From positions 1,612,001-1,676,000 of the forward strand of contig CATOTI010000002.1 in the NCBI GenBank assembly GCA_951813295.1: a stretch of DNA of 64,000 bases, in the 5' to 3' direction. Source of the DNA: an uncultured Pseudomonadales bacterium. Lineage in GTDB: Bacteria > Pseudomonadota > Gammaproteobacteria > Pseudomonadales > Azotimanducaceae. Made by a program: the position numbers and the translations under genes. The notes under the pieces are model-generated. The model saw only the letters and a list, made by a program, of their open reading frames with translations, was not told the origin of the DNA and did no database searches. Positions 44,980-52,581 of the stretch are shown here, in pieces. Position 1 is the first letter of the stretch. Every line of letters begins with the position of its first letter.

Positions 44980-45837
44980 ATGACTCTGACGACCCTTCCC
45001 CGAGACACGAGCACGAGCGATGTCATTGCCGAACTCAAGCAGTCCGGTGCATGCATCGTCGCGAACCGCCTCGACGACGACCGGGTCGATCGGCTCATCG
45101 CCGAAACCGCCGATCTCATCGAGCATTCGGCATCCGGTGACGATGATTTTGTCGGTCGACGTACAAAACGAACCGGCGCCCTGGTGGCGCATTCAGCCGC
45201 TTGTCGCGAAACGGTCGTCGACCCGCTCGTGCTCGACGTCGGCCGAACCTTCCTCGCCGACTACTGCCGCAAGATCCAGATGATGCTGACGCAGACGATC
45301 GCGATCTTTCCCGGGCAGGGCAGCCAGCCGCTCCATCGCGACCGTCTCGCCTGGGGCGGCTACATACCGGCAACGATCGAGCCCCAGGTCAACACGATCT
45401 GGGCGCTCACGGATTTCACCGAAGAGAACGGTGCGACGCGGGTGATTCCGGGCAGCAACCGTTGGCCGGCGGACCAACGCGCAGAACGCGACGAGATCGT
45501 CCAGGCCGTGATGCCGCGCGGCTCGGTGCTCATCTACACGGGCTCCGTTCTTCACAGCGGCGGCGAAAACCGATCGAACGACGTGCGCATCGGTTTAAAT
45601 GTCGATTATTGCCTCGACTGGCTGCGCCAGGAAGAAAACCAGTACCTCTCCTGTCCGCCCGAGATCGCACGGTCCCTGCCGCAAGAGGTGACCGACCTTA
45701 TCGGTTACTCGACCGGCGGCACCGTTCTCGGATACTGGAGCGATCCGACCACCACGGAAGGCAATCAAAGCACATTGGCTGCGGAGGATGCCGCCGGCAA
45801 GAGACCCCTGCGCCACGGGCCAATCGAGGCGAGCTGA
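44980..45837 (+). CDS. phytanoyl-CoA dioxygenase (PhyH) family protein, paralogue B
   Basis: 285 residues. The HxD is in QPLHRDRLAWGGYIP, the PhyH signature in NGATRVIPGSNRWPAD, the distal His in GSVLHSGGENRSND and the 2-oxoglutarate Arg in VRIGLNVDYCLDWLRQEENQYL. It shares the NGATRV...PGS, DWLRQEE and LIGY blocks with the PhyH at 25932, so the two are paralogues. The last 25 residues (after YWSDPTT) are an extra charged tail. It is downstream of the GPH transporter (16 bases) and upstream of an esterase gene. Confidence 0.9.
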   Translation: MTLTTLPRDTSTSDVIAELKQSGACIVANRLDDDRVDRLIAETADLIEHSASGDDDFVGRRTKRTGALVAHSAACRETVVDPLVLDVGRTFLADYCRKIQMMLTQTIAIFPGQGSQPLHRDRLAWGGYIPATIEPQVNTIWALTDFTEENGATRVIPGSNRWPADQRAERDEIVQAVMPRGSVLIYTGSVLHSGGENRSNDVRIGLNVDYCLDWLRQEENQYLSCPPEIARSLPQEVTDLIGYSTGGTVLGYWSDPTTTEGNQSTLAAEDAAGKRPLRHGPIEAS

Positions 45838-45904
45838 GCATCGGGAATGTACGAGCACCCGCTCGTGTGCTAAAAAAGCAGCACTAAGGCCTCCGGCGGC
45901 GGCG

Positions 45905-47353
45905 ATGCTCTTCTTCGACAGCGTAATGCTTGCGACGACTCTCGCAGGACTTCTTGTCTGGGCCATGCGGAAACAATGGCCGGCGCGGTGGCTCTCGGTC
46001 GTGCTCACGACCCTCGTTCTCGCCACCCTCGTCCATCTGGCGCTCGAAGGATTTCGCTGGCAGATGGTGCCGGCTTACGCGGGTGTCGCTTTTGTTCTAA
46101 TGGGCCGTACCGTTCACGCTCGAGATTGGCTGGCCAACACCCTCGTCGCGACGGCCGGCGTCTCGGCGGTCGTATCGCTTGCTGCTTCTATCGCGTTTCC
46201 GGTGTTCACGCTGCCGGATCCGAGCGGGCCGTATCCGATCGGAACGGCCGTGCACCACCTCGTCGATCCCACGCGCGCAGAGGACTTCTCATCCGCCCAC
46301 GACGACCGCCGCGAACTCATGCTTCGAATCTGGTATCCGAGCACGGCCCCGACGGGCAGGGCGGAGCCCTACTGGCGCGACGGGGCCGTACGCAGCCGGG
46401 CGGTGACGAGCATGACGCCCCTCCCCTGGTTCACGTTCACTCATCTCGGCCGGACGACTACCCATAGCTTCGCCGACGCGGCGATCGATGCGACAAATCG
46501 CTACCCCGTCGTCATCTACTCGCATGGTCTGGGAATCGGTTGGGCCGGCGCTAACACCACGCTCGTCGAAGAACTCGCGAGCCACGGCTATGTCGTGATC
46601 GCCATCAACCACACGCACCTCGCTTCGATGAGTATCTTCCCGAATTCTCGGCAGGTGCCATTCGATGCGGGTACGGCCCGCGCGTTGAATACGCCACCCC
46701 CCGAAGCGATCCGTGCCCTTCAGCAGGAACTCGAGACGACGACCGCAGCCGCCGACCAGATCGCCCTCTACGACCGCGGCATGGAGATGATGCCGGCCGA
46801 GATTCTCGGGCCTGTCACGAACGCCCTCGATGTCCAGGGCGCCGATCAGCGTTCAGTGATCAACCAGCTCGAAGCCTGGCAGGAGAAAGACGCCGGACCC
46901 TCGTGGGCACGCGCAATCAATCTCGATCGAATCGGCCTCATGGGGATGTCGCTCGGCGGCAGCGCCGCGTTCGAGACCTGCCGGATCGATTCACGCTGTC
47001 GCGCGGGCGTGAATATCGACGGATTTCATCCGCGCCAGATTGGCGTCGGCCAGTCCTACGCACCGTTCCTCTATTTCAATCGGGCGGGGAATCTTTTTTT
47101 CAAAACGAACGTCGAGCATTCGACCGCCCCCTCTCGCGCGGTGCGCGTCGAGGACGTCACCCATTTCAATTTCTTCGACTTCGCCCTCATGTCACCCCTC
47201 TACCGCACGCTCGGGGTTCTCGGCGCGATCGACGGACGTCTTGGTCTCGAAATTCTCGGCCATCATTCCCGCGTCTTCTTTGATCAGACGCTCAAGGGGC
47301 TCGACGTAAGCCCACGTGATTTTCCTGGCGTGATGGTCGAAATCAGCGAATGA
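45905..47353 (+). CDS. membrane-anchored alpha/beta hydrolase, PAF-acetylhydrolase-like
   Basis: 482 residues from the ATG at 45905. About four N-terminal membrane segments (VMLATTLAGLLVWAM, WLSVVLTTLVLATLVHLAL, VPAYAGVAFVLMG and VATAGVSAVVSLAASIAF) anchor a catalytic domain: VVIYSHGLGIGWA (oxyanion), GLMGMSLGGSAAF (nucleophile elbow GMSLGG) and the region VEDVTHFNFFDFALMSP with the catalytic His. MLRIWYPST and the SHGLG motif match platelet-activating-factor acetylhydrolases. It may hydrolyse acetyl esters or phospholipids at the inner membrane. It overlaps the convergent kinase gene by 11 bases. Confidence 0.84.
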   Translation: MLFFDSVMLATTLAGLLVWAMRKQWPARWLSVVLTTLVLATLVHLALEGFRWQMVPAYAGVAFVLMGRTVHARDWLANTLVATAGVSAVVSLAASIAFPVFTLPDPSGPYPIGTAVHHLVDPTRAEDFSSAHDDRRELMLRIWYPSTAPTGRAEPYWRDGAVRSRAVTSMTPLPWFTFTHLGRTTTHSFADAAIDATNRYPVVIYSHGLGIGWAGANTTLVEELASHGYVVIAINHTHLASMSIFPNSRQVPFDAGTARALNTPPPEAIRALQQELETTTAAADQIALYDRGMEMMPAEILGPVTNALDVQGADQRSVINQLEAWQEKDAGPSWARAINLDRIGLMGMSLGGSAAFETCRIDSRCRAGVNIDGFHPRQIGVGQSYAPFLYFNRAGNLFFKTNVEHSTAPSRAVRVEDVTHFNFFDFALMSPLYRTLGVLGAIDGRLGLEILGHHSRVFFDQTLKGLDVSPRDFPGVMVEISE

Positions 47354-48239
47354 GTTCATGGCAGCGGTGCGCTACCGCCGCGACTGCACTGCGCCGAAAC
47401 ACCCACGAGAGAGACTCGAAGCCGACCTCGGCAATCTCGACGATGCGCGCGGCCCGGCGCAGCAAACCGAGCCGATAGTCCCGCCACGGTGCCGGCCACT
47501 CGCATCCGCGCGCACGGACGCGATCGGCATGACGCGCGACGAGTTTCGCCTCGAGCCGCGCGCGATCGACTTCCTTGAAGCTCATCGTCAGAAAGACCGC
47601 CAGATCGAGCCCCGGGTTGGCAAAGGCGGGTTCTTCCCAATCGAGCAGGAAAGCGCCCTCCGGGGAGAGTGGCACGTTTTCCGCATGCGGATCGCTGTGG
47701 ATCAACGTGCGCGGTTCCGCCATCGGTTCGAGCGTCCGCGCGAGTCGCCCGACGAGCCGGTCGCCGAGGGAGGCGAACTCCGGACACCACTCGAGCAGGC
47801 GGTCGCGTTGAACCGGCCAGGCCGCGTCGTAGCGAGCCTCGATCGCCTGACGCACCGCCAAATCCGCGTAGTCGGTAAATCCATCGAGCGACGTCCGCCA
47901 GAACGCCGCGTGCCATGCCGCCAGGGCGTCGATCGCCTCCGTCGCGTGACGCGTGGTCGCGCCGTCGAAGAAGCTGAACGGCTCGAACTCGTAGTACGGG
48001 AACACGAGGCCGGACGACTCCGCGTCAATTGCGTTCAAGCATTTGAGGATCGGGAGTCCGTCGTACGCGGCCATTCGTTCGTAGAACGCCGCTTCGCGGC
48101 CGAACGACTCCCCCGGCCGGGGCGGCCGGAAAGGCACCTTGGCGGCCCACCGACTGCCGTCATCGAGATCAATCCGCCAGACATCGTTCGAGAACCGCCC
48201 GACGTGATCGAGTACGACGATCGTTCGCGGCCGGAACAA
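47343..48239 (-). CDS. aminoglycoside phosphotransferase-like kinase (APH/choline kinase family)
   Basis: 298 residues from a TTG at 48239; the true start may be further upstream, since the frame is open back to an ATT beside the previous gene stop (48289) and the added residues look coding. The kinase core is WAAKVPFRP (ATP Lys), then the Brenner motif LIHSDPHAENVPLSPEGAFLLDWEEP, where the catalytic Asp (SDPH), Asn (ENV) and metal-binding Asp (LDWE) are all present. Members phosphorylate small alcohols, sugars or CoA-linked metabolites, not only antibiotics. The last gene of a six-gene minus-strand operon. Confidence 0.82.
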   Translation of the reverse strand: MFRPRTIVVLDHVGRFSNDVWRIDLDDGSRWAAKVPFRPPRPGESFGREAAFYERMAAYDGLPILKCLNAIDAESSGLVFPYYEFEPFSFFDGATTRHATEAIDALAAWHAAFWRTSLDGFTDYADLAVRQAIEARYDAAWPVQRDRLLEWCPEFASLGDRLVGRLARTLEPMAEPRTLIHSDPHAENVPLSPEGAFLLDWEEPAFANPGLDLAVFLTMSFKEVDRARLEAKLVARHADRVRARGCEWPAPWRDYRLGLLRRAARIVEIAEVGFESLSWVFRRSAVAAVAHRCHELIR

Positions 48240-48285
48240 CCGCTCGAGCCCGGCCTTGGCGCCTTCCGCGATGTCTATCGCGTCA

Positions 48286-48978
48286 TCAATAGTCCTCTGC
48301 CTTCACCTTGAATTTCCGCTCGAGCGACTCGCGAGCGCCGATCAGCATCTCGGACTTGTTCTCCGCGGGCCACGGCATGGGCAAGCCCGCAAACGACTTG
48401 TTCGGCAGGAAGGCATCGAATTCGAGACTTTCGAGGGTTCGGATGCTCCTGAACCCCGCGGGCATGAGCTTCGGATGACTGACCTGTGCGCGCCAGCCCC
48501 GTTTCGATCGGGAAAAGAAGTCACCGATCATGAGATACGCGAGCTCGCCGACCGTGACCCGATAGCCGGTGAAGCCAGGCGTGTGACCCGCAAGCGGAAC
48601 CGGTTTCACGCGCTCCAGCCAACGCCCCGACGGAATGGTCGAGAGGCGCACGTCGCGGTACTTACCGGGAATGAAACCGGTCTCGTCCGATGAAACCCAG
48701 TTCGTACACTCGAAGCGCTCGACGACCGAATCGACCGCGCTCGATAACTCGGGCGCGTGCGTGAAGACGTGATGGCGGAAACCGCCGACCGAATCGAAGA
48801 AGTCGTCCTCGTAGAACTTCACCCAGTCCGGGCCGTGAAAGAGCACGTTGCCACCACGTCGACGGCGCAGCAGATAGCAGTGCGCCATCGCGCCGTTCTT
48901 GGGGTTGGTGTTGGTGAACGCAAAAAGCCCGTCGTCGATCTCGCGCCGCTCGATGGGCCAACTCGACTTCCACGCCAT
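48286..48978 (-). CDS. MBL-fold-like protein lacking the HxHxDH motif
   Basis: 230 residues from the ATG at 48978 with AAGGGG at 6 bases. GGNVLFHGPDWVKF and LAGHTPGFTGYRVTVGELAYLMIGDFFSRSKRGWRAQVS follow the MBL fold, with the strand-and-loop pattern AGHTPG-x-GY and a GDxxF Asp. The usual first metal motif is missing: the segment reads HHVFTHAPELSSAV. Two His and one Asp may remain, so a mono-metal or non-catalytic protein is possible. It lies 1 base after the MaoC gene and before the kinase, in the same operon. Confidence 0.75.
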   Translation of the reverse strand: MAWKSSWPIERREIDDGLFAFTNTNPKNGAMAHCYLLRRRRGGNVLFHGPDWVKFYEDDFFDSVGGFRHHVFTHAPELSSAVDSVVERFECTNWVSSDETGFIPGKYRDVRLSTIPSGRWLERVKPVPLAGHTPGFTGYRVTVGELAYLMIGDFFSRSKRGWRAQVSHPKLMPAGFRSIRTLESLEFDAFLPNKSFAGLPMPWPAENKSEMLIGARESLERKFKVKAEDY

Positions 48979-48979
48979 G

Positions 48980-49432
48980 TCACACCCCTTGTTCGTTCCC
49001 TCGTCGCGCAACGAGCAGAGTGACGCGTTGGGTCAACACGGCCTCCCCGTTCTGGTTGGAGAGCGTATCGGCCAGCACGATCACACCGCGATCGGGTTTC
49101 GTCGACGATTCGCGGTGCTCGACGCATTCCGTGACATACGTGAGCGTATCACCAGGTCGGGCCGGATTCGGAATGCGGATCGCGTCCTTGCCGAGCATCG
49201 CGAGAATTTGTATTTCGTCCGAGTGATCGAAGAAGAGCCGCGTGCAGATTGCAAAGAGATGCAGCGACGACGCGACCAGTCCACCGAAGATCGAACCACG
49301 CGCCGCTTCTTCGTCGATGTGGAACGGTTGTGGATCCCAAGCTTTGGCGAACGCGACGACCTCTTGGGCGGTCAGTTGGTACGCGCCGACCGTACTTCGA
49401 TAGCCGACTTCGAGATCGTCCCAGAAACGCAC
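48980..49432 (-). CDS. MaoC-like dehydratase (hotdog fold)
   Basis: 150 residues from a GTG at 49432. The hydratase-2 motif is AWDPQPFHIDEEAARGSIFGGLVAS with the catalytic Asp and His (DPQPFH). The following GDTLTYVTECVEHRESSTKPDRGVIVLADTLSNQNGEAV gives the second hotdog strands. It should hydrate or dehydrate an enoyl-thioester. It is followed by the MBL-like gene after 1 base and preceded by the ABM gene by 16 bases. Confidence 0.9.
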   Translation of the reverse strand: MRFWDDLEVGYRSTVGAYQLTAQEVVAFAKAWDPQPFHIDEEAARGSIFGGLVASSLHLFAICTRLFFDHSDEIQILAMLGKDAIRIPNPARPGDTLTYVTECVEHRESSTKPDRGVIVLADTLSNQNGEAVLTQRVTLLVARRGNEQGV

Positions 49433-49448
49433 GGCAACAACTCGCGTG

Positions 49449-49736
49449 CTACTCGACCATCTCGGAGGGATGCGGCACACGATTCACGAGCGGAAGGACC
49501 TTCGGCTCGTAGAGCGTCTTGAACGCATCGGCCTCGCGATGCGCATCGAGGTGCGCCTGCGTCCGCCAATGCTCCATCAAAAGGAACACGCTTCGGTCCG
49601 CCTCGGAGTGGTACACCTCGAAGCGCGCACACCCTTCTTCGAGCAAGGACCGGCGGCGCTGTTCCGCGAGGAGGTCGCGCACCGTCTGGATATCGCCAGC
49701 ATCAATGACGGTCAGGATGACGTTGACGTGGATCAT
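49449..49736 (-). CDS. antibiotic biosynthesis monooxygenase (ABM)-type small protein
   Basis: 95 residues. The ABM dimeric alpha-beta barrel fold is visible: IHVNVILTVIDAGDIQTVRDLLAEQRRRSLLEEGCARFEVYHSEADRSVFLLMEHWRTQAHLDAH, with EHW being the typical ligand-side motif. Such proteins act as small monooxygenases or quinol-signalling proteins (YgiN-like). It lies second-to-third in the minus-strand operon. Confidence 0.88.
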   Translation of the reverse strand: MIHVNVILTVIDAGDIQTVRDLLAEQRRRSLLEEGCARFEVYHSEADRSVFLLMEHWRTQAHLDAHREADAFKTLYEPKVLPLVNRVPHPSEMVE

Positions 49737-49811
49737 GTTTTCTCCGTGCCTGATCGAACTCTAGCCCGACAAGCCTAAAGCGGCATCGGCGTCGAGATCC
49801 ATGGCGCCCGC

Positions 49812-50696
49812 CTAGTCGAGTTCGCCCAGCCACGCGCTCGGCAACATACCGAAACCGCCGAGCCGCGCGACGAAGGATTCGAAGATCTCCCGCGGTGCCC
49901 CACCCCAGCGGAGATCATCGAACGACTCGGTGAGCGGCACGTCGGTCGCGAGAATCGCGAGCTCTTTGTAGAGATCGACGTCTTCGCGCATCCCGTTCAA
50001 CGTCGCACTCAACCTTTCCGCACCACGGATGCCTTTCGGCCACGCGGCGGGATCCTCGGGGATCGCCTCGACTGGACCGAACGCATCGATCAGCCGGCTC
50101 GACGTCTTGGCGCCGAAACCCGGCACTCCCGGAATGCCGTCTGCCGTATCACCCACGAGCGCCAGCCAGTCCGGGATGTAGCGCGGCGCTACACCGTTGC
50201 GGTCCATCACGCCGTCCTCGTCGATTTCTCGCCGGCGTATCCGATCGACCTGAACCACCTTCCTGCCGATGACGCTTTGGCCGAGGTCCTTGTCCGGCGT
50301 CATGATGCGGATCTGATCCGCCTCGTCCGCGTAGCGAACGGCCGCGGTCGCCAACGCGTCATCGGCTTCGAACCGATCCATCGACCAGACGACGACGCCA
50401 AGCGCGGTTGTCGCTTCCTCGACGAGATCTATCTGCGCGAGGATTTCGGGGTCGAGGCCCTCCCCGGACTTGTAGCCGTCGAAGAGGTCGTTACGAAACG
50501 ACTCGATGGGATTGTCGAAAGCGACCGCCAAGTGAGTGCAGGACTCGTCGGGGTCGTCGAGTAGCGCGATCAAAGAACCCAGGACGCCCAACGAGCCTTT
50601 GACGTTCATCCCATTTGGCGCGATCTGCCCCGGACGCTTCGAATAGTGCGCGCGGAAGAGCTCGAACGTCCCGTCGATCACGTGCAGGCGTGTCAC
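49812..50696 (-). CDS. stand-alone 5'-3' exonuclease (flap endonuclease/PolI N-domain type)
   Basis: 294 residues from a GTG that overlaps the LLM gene stop by 4 bases. The acidic metal residues are set in VIDGTFELFRAHY, VAFDNPIESFRNDLFDGYK, MDRFEADDALATAA, IMTPDKDLGQSV and VGDTADGIPGVPGFGAKTSSRLI, which contains the helix-hairpin-helix-like DNA-binding motif. There is no polymerase domain, so this is a separate 5'-nuclease that could trim RNA primers or flaps (Xni/ExoIX-like). It is odd to find it translationally coupled to an LLM oxidoreductase. Confidence 0.9.
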   Translation of the reverse strand: MTRLHVIDGTFELFRAHYSKRPGQIAPNGMNVKGSLGVLGSLIALLDDPDESCTHLAVAFDNPIESFRNDLFDGYKSGEGLDPEILAQIDLVEEATTALGVVVWSMDRFEADDALATAAVRYADEADQIRIMTPDKDLGQSVIGRKVVQVDRIRRREIDEDGVMDRNGVAPRYIPDWLALVGDTADGIPGVPGFGAKTSSRLIDAFGPVEAIPEDPAAWPKGIRGAERLSATLNGMREDVDLYKELAILATDVPLTESFDDLRWGGAPREIFESFVARLGGFGMLPSAWLGELD

Positions 50697-51550
50697 GCGG
50701 CAGTCACTTCCAAGAGCCGCGTCGCTCGCCGTTCGAGATCGTCGAGGTTGGTCGCAAAGAGCGGCAGGATGAGCTGGTCGAAACCGAGTTCCGCGTACTG
50801 TTTCGCGAGATCCGGCGTGATCCTGAGGCCCCCAGGACCCACGTAACGTTTGACGCTGTCTTTCGATCGTCCCGCGGCTTCGAGCTTGGCATCGAGGGCC
50901 GCCAGACCCTCCCGAGCGCCATTCGGGTCGAGGTTGTAGCCGTACCAGCCGTTACCGAGTCGTGCGACCCGATCGAGTGCGGCATTCGACTCACCACCGA
51001 AGAAGATGGGCGGATAGGGATCCTGTACCGGCTTCGGATTGAAGTAACAGTTCTCGAACTGAACGGTTTCACCTTTGAAGGACGCGAGTTCCTCCGTCCA
51101 AAGCGCCTGCATCGCGCGCAGGTACTCGTCGCACCGTTTGGCACGGTCCCGAAACGACATCTGCAGACTGTCGAACTCTTCCTTCAACCAACCGATGCCG
51201 ATGCCGAACTCGAACCGCCCGCCGGACAAGTAATCGAGGTCCGCCACCATCTTCGCCGTGTAAACCGGTTGGCGTTGCGGCACGAGGCAGATTCCGGTGC
51301 CGAGACGTAATGTTTTGGTATGTGCCGCGACGAACGTAAGCGCCGTGAACGGATCGAGGATGCCGTTCGGCTCGCCGGGAATCCGGCCATCGCCCGAGTA
51401 GGGATACTTCGATTCGTACTCGGGGAAGAACAGCACGTGCTCCGGCACCCAGAGGCTCGTGAAGCCGAGCGACTCGATCATCGAGACCGCGCCGGCGATG
51501 TATTCGACCTCTGTGCGATGACTGAACGGGACGGCAACGCCGATATCCAT
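50693..51550 (-). CDS. LLM-class F420-dependent oxidoreductase
   Basis: 285 residues from the ATG at 51550. The luciferase-like fold has VEYIAGAVSMIESLGFTSLWVPEHVLFF, LRLGTGICLVPQRQPVYTAKMVADLDYLSGGRFEFGIGIGWLKEEFDSL and FFGGESNAALDRVARLGNGWYGYNL. The WVPEHV start and GIGIGWLKEE match the F420-dependent LLM branch. It heads the six-gene minus-strand operon (LLM, 5'-nuclease, ABM, MaoC, MBL-like, kinase) and is divergent from a NUDIX gene by 204 bases, in which no promoter consensus stands out. Confidence 0.9.
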   Translation of the reverse strand: MDIGVAVPFSHRTEVEYIAGAVSMIESLGFTSLWVPEHVLFFPEYESKYPYSGDGRIPGEPNGILDPFTALTFVAAHTKTLRLGTGICLVPQRQPVYTAKMVADLDYLSGGRFEFGIGIGWLKEEFDSLQMSFRDRAKRCDEYLRAMQALWTEELASFKGETVQFENCYFNPKPVQDPYPPIFFGGESNAALDRVARLGNGWYGYNLDPNGAREGLAALDAKLEAAGRSKDSVKRYVGPGGLRITPDLAKQYAELGFDQLILPLFATNLDDLERRATRLLEVTAA

Positions 51551-51754
51551 AGGAAACCTCAATCAAGTGACTTGGCGAGATCATCATCCGAAACGCGTCC
51601 GCGAGACCAGCGCAGAACATCGCTACCGCCCCGACAGGCTGCAGTTTTCGCGTAGCAGAAACTGCCAACGAACCAACGTGGGCCGGTTCGCGACTGCGCC
51701 ACGACCAACTTTGCTTAACATGGGCCCTACTCGCTGATTGCTCTCGGAGATGCC

Positions 51755-52366
51755 ATGCCCCGCTTGAACTTTTGCCCTCGCTGCGCCAATCCGCTCACGA
51801 CCCGCTCGGACGGCGGGCGCGACCGCCAGGCGTGCCCGGACGTCGAGTGCGGCTTCGTGCATTTTGGTGATTTCTCGATCGGGTGTTCGGCCGTGGTCCT
51901 GCGCGAGGAAGCGGGCCAGACAAAAGCCCTCTTGATCCAACGCGGTCAGGAACCCTTCGCGGGCACCTGGCAGGTTCCTGGCGGCTATGCCGAACACGAC
52001 GAACTGCTCGCCTCGGCCGTCGAACGCGAGGTGCAGGAAGAATCGGCCATCGAGGCGAAGTTTCAGGACGTCGTGGGCTTCCGCCACATGACGGTTGGGC
52101 CGAGCACCAACGTCTACATCATCTGCCGGCTGCGCTACGAAGGCGGCGAGCCGAACTACGACGGTGTCGAAACGGCCGATGCGCGATTCTTCTCGATGGA
52201 CGAACTCTATTCCGTGAAAGGGGTGCAGAACATCTCGCGCTGGGGAATCCGGCAGGCGCTCAACACACCCGTCGGCGCGGGGCTGTCGATCGATCTGCAT
52301 GGTTCGGACCCGAGCCGATGGCAGCTCTTCGGTCTCACGGATATCGACCCGGGCGACTGGCGGTGA
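51755..52366 (+). CDS. zinc-ribbon NUDIX hydrolase
   Basis: 203 residues. The N-terminal zinc ribbon has NFCPRCANPLTTRSDGG and RQACPDVECGFVHFG, with four Cys. The NUDIX box is GGYAEHDELLASAVEREVQEESAIE, with the REVQEES core intact. The ribbon resembles that of NudC-type enzymes, and the family cleaves diphosphates such as NADH or nucleotide sugars. Its stop overlaps the slyX start by 4 bases (GTGA). Confidence 0.9.
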   Translation: MPRLNFCPRCANPLTTRSDGGRDRQACPDVECGFVHFGDFSIGCSAVVLREEAGQTKALLIQRGQEPFAGTWQVPGGYAEHDELLASAVEREVQEESAIEAKFQDVVGFRHMTVGPSTNVYIICRLRYEGGEPNYDGVETADARFFSMDELYSVKGVQNISRWGIRQALNTPVGAGLSIDLHGSDPSRWQLFGLTDIDPGDWR

Positions 52367-52581
52367 CCGGCGAGGACGAGCGTGAGGCACGGTTCATCGA
52401 ACTCGAAACGCGATGGTCCCACCAGGAAGACGCGCTCGCGAAACTCTCCGACGCGCTCGTCGAACAGCAGGCACGGATCGACCGCCTCGAAGCCCTACTA
52501 GCCCACTGGATCGAGACCGTGTCGAGCGCGGACGAGGGCCGGCCGTTCGATCCGGCGAACGAAAAACCGCCGCACTACTGA
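52363..52581 (+). CDS. slyX: SlyX family protein
   Basis: 72 residues from the GTG at 52363, overlapping the NUDIX stop. The coiled-coil-forming body (RFIELETRWSHQEDALAKLSDALVEQQARIDRLEALLAHWIE) and the diagnostic C-terminus NEKPPHY are those of the SlyX family, a small protein of unknown function common in Proteobacteria. Its 3' end overlaps the convergent ABC gene by 7 bases. Confidence 0.9.
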   Translation: MTGEDEREARFIELETRWSHQEDALAKLSDALVEQQARIDRLEALLAHWIETVSSADEGRPFDPANEKPPHY

